Shown: positions 20,841 through 34,110, counted from the stretch's first letter. The stretch: 64,000 bases of DNA from Diplolepis rosae (GCA_030998225.1 JAPYXD010000698.1:10271001-10335000); one strand, 5' to 3'. The notes: generated by a model not told the origin, from the sequence alone. Made by a program: numbers and translations.

Positions 20841-23800
20841 AACGCCTCAAATTGTGAAGAAATAATTCTTTTGAATCGAAAAATTTGAGTGAATAACTAT
20901 ATTTGGGATCGAGTTAATAGCATTCGAAATTCAGACGCTTTCAAAGTGTGGAGAATCTTCATTTTGCAAAAATAAAAAAACAAAAATTGGAGGGCATAAG
21001 AGCAAAGATATTAATTAAAGTTGCATTTATAAAATTCTGTATAATTGTTAATCAAAAATTGATTGGAAATTTACCAAAGAAACTTTAACAAAGACTGACA
21101 TAAATTGTAACTTGTAGAGATGTTTGATGAAGGTCGACTAATTAATAGTGATTAATTGAGCTGAGCCGAGCGATAAAGCGCCTCAATAGATGAGAACTTC
21201 TTATTTTCGCATAAAACACGCTCATTTAACTTTATAACATTTTAAATATACACATACGCACTTACTCCTACATGTGGTGCGGGTAGCAACAATTACAGCA
21301 ATTGATTAATTAACTGAATTAGATAATCTGCGGTTCGATCTCGGTGAAAAAGTAATTGAGCCCGACGGCTCAGTAAATGTCCTTATAAGTGTATAGAAGA
21401 GACTCCACTGACAATTCCTGGCAATTGACCAATCAGCATTCTAAATTATTACCACCATCTAATCGCGGCAACGAAACTTAAAAGCCCCTCTCGTAAAGCG
21501 TTTTCGAATTTTAATAAATTTCAGGAAATAACATAAAAGGGAATTTTTACTGGGAGAAACTTTTTGGAAATTTGAGATCGTTTCTAAACTATTCACGGAA
21601 AATTGTTTTTTCAAAAAATTATTCCTACATTGCACATTTTATGTGACTTTAACAATGAACTCCGTTTTTGAATTTATGGAAGAAGATCCACTTTATAACT
21701 TGAAGATAAGTTCTTTAGTGGTTTTAAAAAAATAATTGACATTAATATTATTTTAAAGCTACTAAAACTTACAACCCGAGTTCCCAAAAAGAATTTTCCG
21801 AACCAGCAATCATTCGCTGGTCAGGTCAGTTACCTGTCTAAATTACTTTACAATCCCAACCCCTTAGTATTGACACGAGGATTAAACTTAAATTTCTCAG
21901 GGTCATTCCCTTATTGGTTATTTTATTTACTCTTCTGTTGATGACTGTTAAAATTTTTTGCATTTTATAACTCAACATCCTTCTTAAATCTCCAATCTCT
22001 TAAAAATGTTACCAAACAATTATGCCTTTCCAAATAAATCACTTAGAATTCCAGAGTCTTAGAAGAGGTATAAAATAATATTTACATTCAACATTTGCCA
22101 TTATTATTATTATACAGTTATATTTTGAAGAGAAGACATTCTTCTTGTATCCTACATCCTGAAGGGGTGAGAACAGGAGGGGTGCTTTTACAGCCGGGAC
22201 GAAATTAAAAGCCTACTTTTGCTGGACCATATCGAGAAGAGAAGCGTTTCTATAATTCAGAGCTGTACCTATAACGAAACGTGGGTAAGCATCAGGGGCG
22301 GATAATGTATGTACCCTTCGCACGATCCAGGGGGTGTAAGGAGGCTGCGGGGGTGCAGGGAGACCCCAGACCAGTTGAGAAGAGGGGCAAGAGCTGACCA
22401 ACACGATCGGACAGCTCTTGGCTCACCAGTAGACAAGTTGCCCCCGGCAGACCAACTTGAAAAGCCCACAAAATAAAGCCTTTTTTTACATTAAACCCTT
22501 CCTAAATTAATCACAAACATAACTCAGATTCTTATCCCTTTACGTGAATAATAAAAATTATTTCAGAAAATAACCAAGTAAGAGTATCAAATGTATTGAG
22601 ATAATTTTAGTTCAAGAGGACATATATATATTTTAATTATTTTCTAATATTTAACGTGTTAAAAATAACAATTAGAAAGTAAAATTATCGCATAACTCTG
22701 CAGTGAATAAGCAGATGATCTTCAATCGAGAGACTTTTCATATTTTATCAGCTGTCAAAAAATATCGTTCCAATGGTGGTGGGAATTTGCAATTTTCGTG
22801 GCAAAAGGAAAATGCACGCAGATATGAAACCCACTTTTCGAATACGTAAGTACACGCTGAACATTTACTGATTATGTAGTTTCAAATAAAAAGCGGATTA
22901 AGAACCTTTGTATAGAAAATGTTCAAAGGATAAACGAAAGCAAGGTCACTTTTGTTTAAAATAAAAGGGGTTAAACGATAGAAATTGAGTGTAAACAAAA
23001 TACTACTTTTTTAAGATAAATTAGTTTATTAATTGAAAGCAATTAAAACCTCATTCATATGTAAAATACTACCAGCATCATAGCCACGTGCAACTCTTCC
23101 TAAAAAATTAATCCCGCATCGATCCTCGTGTACTTTAAATTAGTTTGTGAAACATCTTTCCAAGAAACGTTTAACTTTAAACCACCCCCTTGGTTTACGT
23201 TATTTTTGAAGCTAGCCCACGCGCCCCTATAATGGAGGATGTCACGCTTAATACTGATTGCACCCCACTTTTTCATACATCGAAGTTCACTAACTACCCT
23301 CGACCACCCCTTTTGTGTCATACCTAACGTTCTCATTGGTTCAACCATCTGAAAATGTATTGTCTCTCTTCTGAAAGACGGCACAATATTTTGTAAGAAA
23401 ATTTAATTAAAATGCAGAATAATTTGTTAAATATGGTAATTTTGATCCTTTAATGTAATTGGAATTTAAAAAATATGTTTTTCGCAAATTTGATTAGAGA
23501 TTTAAAAAAAGATATTTTAATTCAGAAGGACAGTTCTTTTTCGACGCTGATTTAAAATGCAAAACCAACCCCCTTTCTCTGATTAGAGCAGCTTGCAAGG
23601 ATTGGGGTTGCTTTTAAGGGGAACGCCATTTTAAAATCCATTCCTCTCCATTCGGATGCTGGGGATCTGGACACCCCATCACTCGAGATAATCTCTAGAT
23701 GCGTTCAATTCTTTTCGTTGTCCCATTTCTAGCTCATCCTCTAATCTTCGATTAGATCACGCGATTTTCCCGCGACTCGACATTACAACTTTCATTCATA

Positions 23801-25728
23801 TGATCTCCAATTCGCTATTAAGTGCTCATTCAATCTTAATTTCCTGATATACAGGTTCATCACTAATTTGCATTCTATTCCATCACTTTCCAATTAATTT
23901 AATCTTATTTGATTATATTAGTAATTATTTTTGTTGTTATTAAAATTATAAGTAACTTTCTGAATATGAATCGGTGAAACTTTCCGCTGATTCGGATTTA
24001 GTGGATAGAACAAAAATTATCAAGCAATATTTCCAACTATTAATTAATTAATAATTCCAACCATAATGACTTGGCAGAATCGATCATCGAAACAGGAAGT
24101 CGCACACTTATTCATATGCACTTTCATGAAATGTTGGCCTGCACTTGAAGTGTTTCTTTGAAAGCTTATTATAATGATAGTTTAAGAGGATTATTTCGAT
24201 AGGTCGAATGTCAGTTATGCTTTACATTATTGGCGGATTTCTCCCATATCCATCGATCTCAGGGATTATTAACCGCGTGACTCGCGAGAAAACCGTAGAA
24301 AATTCAGTAACCAGTTCACCGATTCACCCTCGCAGCGCATGTTGTGCACGATAAATACACCTTCTTAGAACTAATTCAGAAAAAAAAATTTCATTCGCCC
24401 CATTTTTCTCTATCTCTGGAAAAATAAAAGTTTGCAAAATACCATTTAAATCTACGATATCTAGGTAGCAAATTGCTACTTATTGCTAATTATTGGTTTT
24501 TGGTACTAATTTAATTAATTAATTAATTTGGTATTGGTGAATTATTTATAATGGTAGTAAATATTCAATAATGAGTAGACAGGACAGAATAAATGAATGC
24601 TGATAAGGTATGTTTTCCATTATTTGAAAAGGTCTGAAAATGTAAGATCATAGTCACCTCTTCGTTATCCGGACGTTCATTAAGGGCATATGAAAGCAGT
24701 TTCTTTCTTCCTAAGGATCGGACAAGGCTCGTCGTAATCTTGGGAGGGCGGCTTTATCAGATCCTTATCAGGCGATCTGACTCTTGGTCGGTCACGATCT
24801 GGGCCCGGGTCCCCTCCTCTCTGTATTCGTCCCTGTGCCCTCTGCTAGACCGCGCCTTAATTAAACGTTATGAGTTGGACTCCACGGGCCTCGTTAACCA
24901 AAGACCTCGTTCGATTATAACGTAAACAGGTATCCACGTGCATTACCTGCACGTTCATATACAACCTCCTTCACTTTTCGTCCTTTTTCAATGCATAGAG
25001 ACTAATCTTCGACATTACCAACCGATCTTCATATAATAACGCTTATAATTACACTCGCCAAATTCCACTCTATCCTGATCTCAAAATATTGAGCCGATCA
25101 CTTTAAATTACACCTATTAGACTCCAAATATACGTACACATTAATTTTATTTGGAATATGATGAAAAGAAAAGTTTTTAAATTACAATAAGTTCAATTTT
25201 GGATAGTAATTGAGATAATTTTATTTTCTCATTTTCGAGATATACAGATTCAGCCATTTTTTGAATTTGAAAAACAAGCTTTGATATTCAATTTAATTTT
25301 CAAAAAATCGATTTTTGGGTTTTTGCATATTCTTATAGTGTTACACTGAAAATATGCTCTCCAAATTTGAAGTCGATCCAAGAAAAATTGACTAAGCTAT
25401 GTAAGGCAAATAAAAATTTCATTCACATGTTACCTATACTTAAAACTTAAAATGCGTTTTTCTCGAAACCACGGTTTTTAAATCGGTGACGACGATTACT
25501 TGAAAGTCGATTTTTTTTTCATTCAAAACTTTTTTTTAATTAGCAAAAATCGAGTGATTTTTTTGGTGTAAAACTGGACGGTCACCGCAGAACGTCTTTC
25601 GCAAAAAATTCTCCGTAAAACTACGTGTTTTTCTTTCATTTTTAATTGCTTTTCACAATGATTTTGACGAAGCATCAATAAAATTATATACTTTCGGATG
25701 CTAAAATGATTTTAACAATATATGGATA
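20841..25728. other. Long unique region without a recognised gene
   Basis: Nearly 5 kb without the repeat families that fill the rest of the window. GC-richer islands lie at 22140-22480 and 24720-24950; the second contains a near-palindrome (24927-24949) with a central CACGTG between CAGGTA and TACCTG. A degraded MITE-A end may lie near 23970. No splice-bounded coding exon was found. It may be a conserved intronic or intergenic regulatory zone. Confidence 0.35.
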
Positions 25729-25730
25729 TA

Positions 25731-25929
25731 CTCTCTAAATTTGAATCAGTAAAAATCTACTGATTATCAGTGAAATTTGACTGATTCAAATAGCTAAAAA
25801 GAGGTTACTGTAAATCAGTCAAATTTCACTGATTATTTCAGTGAAAAATAATTTTTCCACTGATGAATCAGTGAAAATTAACTGATTTAACAGTGAAAAA
25901 TATTTTTTGACTGATTCAGATTTAGAGAG
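25731..25929. mobile_element. CTCTCTAAA-family MITE (A2), TA duplication
   Basis: A 199-bp element from CTCTCTAAATTTGAATCAG to CAGATTTAGAGAG, with TA at 25729-25730 and 25930-25931. Internal AATCAGTGAAA modules alternate in orientation. Confidence 0.85.
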
Positions 25930-25931
25930 TA

Positions 25932-27477
25932 GCAAAGAGAAAAAAATTCTTAAAAAATACGCTTTTCTTCACTCAAAACAAAGTCTAATTAAAACAATTC
26001 AGATTATTGCTACCAGATTTTTTAGGAATTACTAAAAAATCTGTTTGAAGTAATCAGAAAATAATGTTAAATATAGCCTAACCGGAATTCTGGTAGTTTT
26101 AACTGAACTTTTTTTATTTTCCTATTTTTTTCTTACATCGATACATTAATTAAAGTTTTTATTATTAATGAAACTATCCAAAGATTCCCTTGCCAAACGA
26201 GGTTTTGATAATTGTTTCTTCGAGGGTAGCGAGTTAATTCTTCATGAAAGTAACAAGACTCGTGCGTTTTCGCTTGCCTAGTTGGATCTCACAAATAATA
26301 TTTCTCATCGACCCTTGTCAGGAGCAATATGGCGCGCGAATTAATTAATTACATTTCGCTTCAATTCGTTCTAATCCGATTTTTACCTGCCCAAATCAGT
26401 CAGCCATGAAAAATAAGACGCTTTTTAAGTTGCAGACGAGCAAAGCCTCTTTTCAAAGTAATTAAAAGCTTCGATGTACAATTATAAACTTATGTCGTCC
26501 CAACTAGAAATAAAATCACACCCATAAATACAAAGACCAAAGATATACGTAAGCTTGCACAAATAAAATTCTATATGAAGCAGAAAAGGGGAAAATTGTT
26601 CCCAGTTTCTTCTGCTATTTGCGACACCAACCACATTTCCACCTCTTTTCTCTTCTATAGCTGCCAGGACCACTCTCATTGGATATAATATATCGTCCAG
26701 ATTAGTTGAGCCCCTTATTGTTTTCCACTCCTACGAGCCCCCCACGCTTCACCCCCTCACCTATATTTCTCTTTTCCAACGCCAGCTTCATCCCCCCCCC
26801 CGACCCTCTTCAGACCATCCGAACAACTCACCCCGAGCCACGATCCTCGACCACCCTTAGTTATAACTTAATTACAAGAAAAGCTGCCCAGACGGCAGCG
26901 AGAGAACAACGAAAGCGCGGACGATATATATTAGATTTTCCGTCATTAGAAACTTCTTCTCGTCGGGAATTATCTGCAAGAGTGTAGAATAGCGAGTCGA
27001 ACGATATTCCATTTCTTTGGTCAATTTCAACGTACAAGAGGAAGAGATGGAAGTTAGAATCCCGACATGCTGGATGATAGTTCAATTAACGAAGAAACGA
27101 TCGATTTAAGAGAAGTGGAAAGGATATTGGATTATTTCAAAGTTCAAAGTGACAACTTTTTTGTTAATTAATAAAATTTCAAGACATAAATTCAACTGGG
27201 GGGAGGGGTGGGGGGGGGGGGTATTAGGAAGGTCATTCATTTTTCACTATTTATAAGACACTGAATCTGAATTAATAAAAAGTCGGCCACTAATTCACAT
27301 TGAAGAAAATGTATAATAATTTTTAGTTGTTTGTTTAGTGATTACTTGTCAAAACGCTTCTAACTACTGATTGCATAATTATAAAATAATAATTTGTATG
27401 ACTTTTATCAATTTGAATTATGTTAGTGCCCGAATTTCCATAGATTCATATTTATTGAGAAAAAAAATTCATATTCT
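25932..27477. other. Unique stretch with homopolymer C and G runs
   Basis: A run of ten C near 26787 and an interrupted G tract at 27198-27221 are present. 26640-27000 is less AT-rich and open in short frames on both strands. No gene is called. Confidence 0.35.
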
Positions 27478-28242
27478 GGACTTGTATTGACCCTTAATTA
27501 ATAATTGAAGATATATGTTCTTGTTAAAAGTTGGATTTAGGGTACAAGGCTAATAAAAAACTTAAAGTTTTATGTAATCAAACTTTCAGCTTTGATTGAA
27601 GCCCACGTCAGTGATTTATTTTAGGTCTAAAAAATACATAAAACAATTCTTGCTTACTTAGGGTTTCTTTAATGAGTCGATGGAAAATTGAAATTGCTTC
27701 AGTAAAAAAGACTTTGAAACAAGAGGTAGAAAGAATTTGACAAATTTTTTCACAATGAATTTTTTAAACTAATAAGATAAATGCGTAGTGTTATGCTGCA
27801 AATTTCATTTAATTTTACGCACAAAGTTTTCCTTAATAAGAGGTTAAATAAAAAAAATTAATAAATTTTTGTTTCGTATAAGCAAAATGTAAATAACAGT
27901 ACTTGAGAATAAAATACTTCGAGAAAAATTTTTTTGAATAAACTGTCAACTTTTACCTAAGTATATTTTTTACGTTTTTTATGAGAACCTCCCCTATCAA
28001 ATATATACTTACCAACATTTTAATTTTCCAAACTTTACTTATATGGAAGGAACGGAAATTACAAAATTCCGCATCAAAGAAACCCTAAGTTAGGAAATAT
28101 TGTTATATGTATTTTTTAGATTTAAAATAAATCAGCGATGAGGGCTCCGATCAGAGCCTAAACGACTGTTTACGTAAAACTGAGTTTTTTATTAATCTTG
28201 GACCCTAATGCCAACTATCAACATGAATTTAACATATATCTT
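27478..28242. mobile_element. Penelope-like foldback fragment with decayed hammerhead motifs (P2)
   Basis: Inverted arms of about 200 bp: an AAGATATATGTTCTTGTTA side near 27508 pairs with a TTTAACATATATCTT side near 28241. Both arms contain the hammerhead-like segment and the GGACCCTAATGCCAA-type end motif (GGATTTAGGGTAC on the inverted left). A TTGTATTGACCCTTAATTAA extension lies outside the left arm. The cores are mutated: 28135-28163 reads GCGATGA...TAAAC, 27583-27611 (minus) reads CTGACG...GAAAG. Confidence 0.55.
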
Positions 28243-28597
28243 TGAAAATTAAATTAACCATGATCTACAATATGTTGTAATATAAAAAACTGGTTCCCAG
28301 CCTTCAAATTTTTAAATCTTCAATCATTTAAATTTCAATTTAAAAACTATCGAGATTCAAAGAAAATTGTATTGTTTCTACTCTAACCTCTATTATACAC
28401 GGAGAAAATTTATTTGTGAAATATTAACGAATAATTCGGTAAAATGGGACTAGAATGACATTTTATTAATATTTAAAACAGTCAAATATATAAAATATAT
28501 AAATTTTCGGTAAATTCTTAGTTCGGAAACATTTTAACAATCGAAGACATAAGATTTTGCTTAACTATTCGGTATTATATTCATCCTAATGATTTAA

Positions 28598-29198
28598 GGT
28601 AATTCAGCGACGAAAAATTAGGCCTCATGCAAAAATACATAATTTTGCTTTCAAGAATAGCAATATTGTTAATATTTTCTATAAAAATATTTGAAACAGA
28701 AAAATAATGTATTTAACAAATTTTATTTTCAAGTGCTTTTTTTCATAAGATTGTTTACCAAATTTTTAAAAATGGTGCGATTCTAATACATCGTAGATCA
28801 TTTTCTCAGGGAAAGGATTCTCTATAACTTTACCGTTTCCAATTTTTGAAAACTAAATTCTTTAATGGCTGAAAGTATTAAAAACAATTTTTCAAATTGA
28901 AATTTTTATCAACAAATTGCTGAATTCGATAATAATTGATTCATTTTTAAAAATTGGAAACGGTCACGTTGTAGAGAATCTTTTCCCTGAAAAAATGATC
29001 CATGATTTATCAGAATTGCACCATTTTTTAAAATTTGGTAAAAAACGGTATGAAAATAAGCACTTGAAAATAAAATTTGTTAAATACATTATTTTTCTGT
29101 TTCAAATTTTTTTATAGAAAATAATAACAATATTGCTATTCTTGAAAGCAAACTTATGTTTTTTTGCCTGAGACTTAATTTTTCGTGGCTGAACTCCC
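28598..29198. mobile_element. R2 foldback MITE flanked by TTAA (R2-3)
   Basis: TTAA (28594-28597) then GGTAATTCAGCGACG; the right end CGTGGCTGAACTCCC is followed by TTAA (29199-29202). That TTAA also begins the next copy. The arms pair along most of the length. Confidence 0.75.
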
Positions 29199-29202
29199 TT
29201 AA

Positions 29203-29977
29203 GGTAGTTCGTTCACGAAAATTAGACCTCAGGCAAAAATAAATAATTTTGCTCTCAAGAATAGCAATATTATTATTGAAGAGCTAATTTGAAAGAGAAA
29301 AGATTATTTTTCATGAAAAAAATTTGAAACATGAAAAGATAATTTTGTTTATAAATTTTATTTTTGCCCAAACTTATTTTCTTATGGCTTCGAGACAAAT
29401 TTTTGAAAATGGTGCAATTCTGATAAATCATGGATCATTTTTTCAGGGAAAAGATTCTCTACAACGTGACAGTTTCCAATTTTTAAAAATGAATCAATTA
29501 TTCTCGAATTCAGCAATTTGTTTATAAAAATTTCATTTTGAAAAACTGTTTTTTAATAGTTTCAGCCATTAAATAATTTTTTTTCAAAAATTGGAAACGG
29601 TAAAGTTATAGAGAATCTTTTCCCTGAAAAAATGAACCGTGACTTATTATTATCGCATCAATTTAAAAAATTTGGCTCGAAGCGATAAGAAAATAAGTTT
29701 GGTCAAAAATAAAATTTATTAATAAATTAATTAGTTGAGTTTGAAATTTTTGTCACTGCCTACATTATCCAGCGCAGTCGAAAGCGTAATTTTTTCCACA
29801 TAAAGATTTTCAAATTCTTTAAATATTTATTAATAAAATTATTTTTTGTGTTTCAAATTTTTTTCATGAAAAATAATCTTTTCTCTTTCAAATTAGCCCT
29901 TCAATAATAATATTACTATTCTTGAAAGCAAAATTATCTATTTTTGCCTGAGGTCCAATTTTCGTGAACGAACTACC
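29203..29977. mobile_element. R2 foldback MITE flanked by TTAA (R2-4), carrying a SINE
   Basis: TTAA (29199-29202) then GGTAGTTCGTTCACGAAAA; the right end TTTTCGTGAACGAACTACC is followed by TTAA (29978-29981). The terminal inverted repeat is perfect over 19 bp. About 100 bp longer than the other copies because a SINE fragment is inserted. Confidence 0.85.
29733..29836 (+). repeat. SINE fragment nested in R2-4
   Basis: CCAGCGCAGTCGAAAGCG followed by TTTTTTCCACATAAAG and the AAATTCTTTAAA tail match the SINE in plus orientation. The B box side is truncated. R2 sequence resumes on both sides with a short duplication (TTTATTAATAAA). Confidence 0.55.
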
Positions 29978-30057
29978 TTAAAGACTAACAAAATGTCACT
30001 TTTTCCTCATTTTCCTAAACTATTCGTTAATATTTAAGTAATAAATTTTCTCCGTCC

Positions 30058-31129
30058 AATAGTTTTTACAAATTTCACAAGTTTTATTAAAGAAAATCAA
30101 GTGTCCAAACGCCAAAATTTGTGAATTTCAAATCCATCATTTTGAAACAAATTAACGCTGTGTATGTCATGTAAATGGCGTGAGAGCATAATGCAAATGA
30201 TCGTATTAACAATCAAATTGCAGAGTGCGCTGTAAAGGGAAATTCGTGCCTGTAATCCAAATCGGGCAGCGGGATCAAAGTGGAATGGCTGTACGACACG
30301 ACACGATGATATTCGCCAAGTTAATTGCCGACAAACTTCTCTAATTACAGCGTAATTATGAGCAGCAGTTGTACGCGGGCTGCCAGGATCTCTCGCTTAT
30401 CAAGTTTAATTGTCAGGACTTCGGAGGTTACTGCGCAAGCTTCGCGAGAGGCTACGATGCTTCAGTGCGGCTATTGTGCCAATTAAAACGAATACATGTA
30501 TCAGTTATTACTCTTTTTCCTCAACGTGAGCACACGCCCCAAATTTGCATCCACTGAATATTCCATTCCCGAGTTCAAGCGCTTCAGGAAATTACTCTCA
30601 TTACAGACATACATTAATTCCCTCTATATGCCTTTTCCACACTTATTAATTTATTTCACAAATTATTGTTTCTACATTTATGATTCAATTGAACGTTGAT
30701 AAACAATCAAACTAGTTGATGTTTCCTAAATACAAATAGACTAAAAATCAACTTCCTACATTTTTTGTGTCGATTCCATCACGTTGTGTGAAACACTTAC
30801 GCTCACCCTCGTCCATTTCCTCTCATGATTTACACCTCATTAGAAAACCAACCCTGTCTTCTGTGTTTCATACACTTGTGTTCTCTTCCTACAAGAACTG
30901 TGAGTGCTTTGTCGCTGAAAGCCCCCGAGACATTCTCGTATGTATTTTATGGCGCCTTGATGCCTGCCCGGTTTCAATGTAATTTAACGAACATGGCCAG
31001 TCATGTGATTAAAAATATTTCAACCTCAACAAATTCAACACGAAATATCTGCACTAATTAGCAATAAAGATTTTAAAGAAAATGAAGCCTCTTCGAAATA
31101 TGGATGACAAGTGTAAGATAGAATGAGGA
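30058..31129. promoter_or_regulatory. Complex island, candidate conserved non-coding element
   Basis: 30160-30490 has balanced composition, no repeat-family words, and several homeodomain-type TAATTA and AATTA sites within non-repetitive sequence. Open frames are short and unsupported by splice sites. This texture is typical of insect developmental enhancers. Conservation was not tested. Confidence 0.25.
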
Positions 31130-32075
31130 CCCAAGTGCGAAGTTAGATACTGCCCAACACTGGCCCAGGATCGGCAAAAATATTGCCGAAGATTGGTTGC
31201 CAATATCGTACCGTTGCTGGAATGATAATTCCGGTATGCACAGCAACGGGCCAATGCTATGCCGAACTCTGGTTTTCTCACTCCTAGAATGGTTTGCCGT
31301 GGTAAAAGTGACACAAGGCCCAGTAATGTGCCGTCCATGAGCCGGACTCTAGCCCTTATACTTTCGGAACTGGATTCCATAGTAAAGGTGACAATCGGTT
31401 TGGAATAGGGCCAATACTGGACCAAGTTTCGGATGAAGGTTGGTAAATTTAAACAGTCGACAAAGGCAGCCGTTGTCGGCCAAACACTCGATTGATGCAA
31501 ACGGCAACAATGGCCCAATAACAATAGTCGACTGTTGGCTGCCGAGAGTGGGACAATATTGTACCGTATTATCAGCTTCGGCAATTCGCATTTGAGTCCA
31601 AGTGTGAATTTAGATACGCCCCAACATTGGCCCAGCATCGGCAAAATATTGCCAAAGATTGTTTGCCAATATCGTGCCGTTGCTGGAATGATGATTCCGG
31701 TATGCACTTGTTTTCGGCACAGCAATGGGCCGATGCTGTGCCGAACTTTAATTTTCTCACTTCCAAAATGATTTGCGGTGGTAAAAGTGACACATGGCCT
31801 AGTAATGTGTCATCCATAGGCCGGACTCTGTCTTTCCTACTTTCGAAACTGGATGCCATAGTAAAAGTGACTATCGGTTTGGTATAGGGCCGATACTGGG
31901 CCACGTTTTGACTGAAGGTCCATAAGTTTAAATAGTCGAAAAAGACCATCTTCGTCCGCCCAACACTCGACCGATGCAAACGGCAACAATGGCCCAATAA
32001 CAATAGCCGATTGTTGGCTGCCGAGATTGGGCCAATATTGTGCCCCATTATCAGCTTCGTCAATTCGCACTTGGG
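31130..32075. mobile_element. Head-to-tail dimer of a CCCAAGTGCGAA-ended element
   Basis: Two copies of about 470 bp (31130-31596 and 31597-32075) in the same orientation. The outer ends are CCCAAGTGCGAA and TTCGCACTTGGG. At the junction the right end of copy 1 and left end of copy 2 abut as a degenerate TTCGCATTTGAG/TCCAAGTGTGAA. The interior is GC-richer than its surroundings and full of GGCCCA/TGGGCC words. A single third copy lies at 48046-48563. Confidence 0.75.
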
Positions 32076-33589
32076 ACGTGTTACAGGTGTAAAATGATTA
32101 TTTGACAAATTGTAGGAATTTATTTTCGAAAAAATGAAATACAGGGACATAAATAAAAAGGTCTGTAGTCGATAGGACAGTCAATTTGGACCTTTTGCTT
32201 ACACCAAATATACTGAGAACACAATTAAGACAGAGGGGGTTTGTCCAGAGGGTTGCAGGACAGAGACCAATAAAGGGGTTGATCCCTTCGACACATGTCT
32301 CAAACCCCTTCCTATTCAGGACATCTCATCAATTTGAAATCATTTTTCGTGCATTCTACCATTTTTCCACTATTTTTCTCTTTTTCTTTTTGTACTTTAG
32401 TGCTGTCATATCACTCGTTTTCACTTCAGCCCTAACACAAGTTTGAAATAGTCGCCAGCTGGGGAGAACATTCACCCCTTGGACAGCAATTATTTTGGAA
32501 TCCATCAGTTTTTCGGGTAGATTAGGGCAGTTTGTGAGAGATTAGTAAAGTCGATAACGATTCATCGATCACGACGAAAGCATCTCTCGCGAACCACTTA
32601 CAGTCGCCTAATTCGGAAGATCATCTCACCCTATTCAAATCTGAGAAAAATTATTCAATTACACTTTATTTACAAATTATTCTCTTCTTTGTTTTGAACA
32701 ATTAAAATGATAAAATGAGTCTATGAATCGTTAATATTTTGTAACTGGATAGATGTGAGTTGTGAAAGGAATAGAAAGTGGAATTCGCCAGAGGCAACCC
32801 TTTTACGAGAGGGGAAGCTTTCATAATAAGAGAGGAGATCCACCACCCCCGCAGCAGGGGTTCATTGGACAAGTCGGTTGCTATGGAAACGTAAGATCAA
32901 GTGGGGATGGGAAGGAGAGTGGGGGTTGATTTCTTCATAACGGCCGCCATTATCGCACCCCCAACTGTGCTCTTCTCATTATGTTAGCCAGTGGAAGAGA
33001 ATATTCTTGTTTTAAAAATTCTTGCACTCTTTCGTAATGGCGCCGTTCGTAATTGGAAAAAGTCTCGAGCACGTATTGGTACTATTTTCCACTTCTTTTT
33101 CCATACATTGCTTCCTCTGCATTCTTTTTGCTTTCTGCTAAGTTTCCAATCAATCAGCTTGATGCGATTTTCATAGAATTGATACACTTTTTATACTAAA
33201 AAGCATTTCCGTCTTTAAAAGCAATTTCATGAAAAGGCATTACTGGAACTTTTACTCACTGCAATTTCATACTTTTTCTGCTGCGAAAATTAATTAAACG
33301 ATCTGATCAATATTTTTCTAACTGAGCTTTGGCATATTTTATCGGAGCCGAAAAAGTAAGAAGTTTGTTAACGAGCCACAACCGACTAAAATTGTTAAAA
33401 TAAGAGCATTTTTTGTGTTTTTGAAATTTTTTCTTTTGAAATAATAAAAAATTGCATTTTTGGTTTCTAATAGTGCTCATAAATTTCTACTAATTATCTT
33501 ATTAACATTTTTTGGTAAAGCGAAATTTAGGAAAGTTACAGTATGTTAAAAGTTGAAAAAAGTAATATCTGATTTCCATTTTTCAGTAA
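32076..33589. other. Unique stretch, no gene called
   Basis: 32780-33200 is less AT-rich, with ACGGCCGCC near 32940 and short open frames on both strands. No exon with both splice sites is evident. Confidence 0.3.
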
Positions 33590-34069
33590 AATTATACGAG
33601 ATACGAAAACACATTATCATACAAAGTTGTTTACTGCAAAAAGATCTACAAGTTTGAATCGCAACATTTTTTTATAAGATGTATTTTTTTCTTTTTAGTT
33701 TAAAAAAATACTATTGAAAATTCAAGTTTTCAGCCATAATATGTGAAATACGAAACAAACGTAAGAATGCAAAATTGTTCACTTCAATAAGGTCTATAAA
33801 TTTTGTCTAACACAGTTTTTGACAAAATGTATATTTTTGGTTTCAATTTCCAAAAATACGATTAAAGTTTAAAAATTCCATTTTGTAAATAAAATATGAG
33901 ATACGAAAAAAACGTTAAGATGGAAAATTATTAACCTAAATGAGGTCTACAAAACCTCATTATGACATTTTTCGACAGGATTTATATTTTATGTTTTGAT
34001 CAAGAATTCCATTTTTTTGACCTGAATATTTAAAATACGAAATAAGCCTAAAAATGCATAATCGTTTAC
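33590..34069. repeat. Degenerate tandem repeat, about 134-153 bp period
   Basis: Four units each contain an ATACGAAA start (33601, 33748, 33901, 34035), most followed by GTTTACT-like and AGGTCTACAA-like segments and a T-rich tail. Identity is low to moderate, which suggests an old array. Confidence 0.55.
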
Positions 34070-34073
34070 TTAA

Positions 34074-34110
34074 GGGGATCCGCCACCTTTAATATTTTTA
34101 TTTTTATTTT
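34074..34110 (+). mobile_element. Solo TTAAGGGG end (R9 group)
   Basis: TTAA (34070-34073) followed by GGGGATCCGCCACC has the form of the R9-group ends. No matching inverted right end was found within the next several kb. Confidence 0.35.

Larger units (their letters stand above)
28398..30057. mobile_element. CACGGAGAAAA foldback carrying two nested TTAA elements
   Basis: CACGGAGAAAATTTATT at 28398 is inverted as AATAAATTTTCTCCGT near 30055. ATATTAACGAATA is inverted as TATTCGTTAATAT, and AATGACATTTT as AAAATGTCACTTT. The 28594-29981 block of two R2 elements interrupts the right part of the foldback. Confidence 0.6.

Noticed and set aside
25731..25929. Assigning the CTCTCTAAA family to Tc1/mariner because of TA flanks
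   Set aside because: Other copies have CA/CA and AA/AA duplications and the ends do not match mariner termini.
31054..31725. 223-codon minus-strand frame as a gene
   Set aside because: It spans a TIR element and its flank, has no early ATG and is matched by open frames on the other strand. Kept only as a finding about the element.
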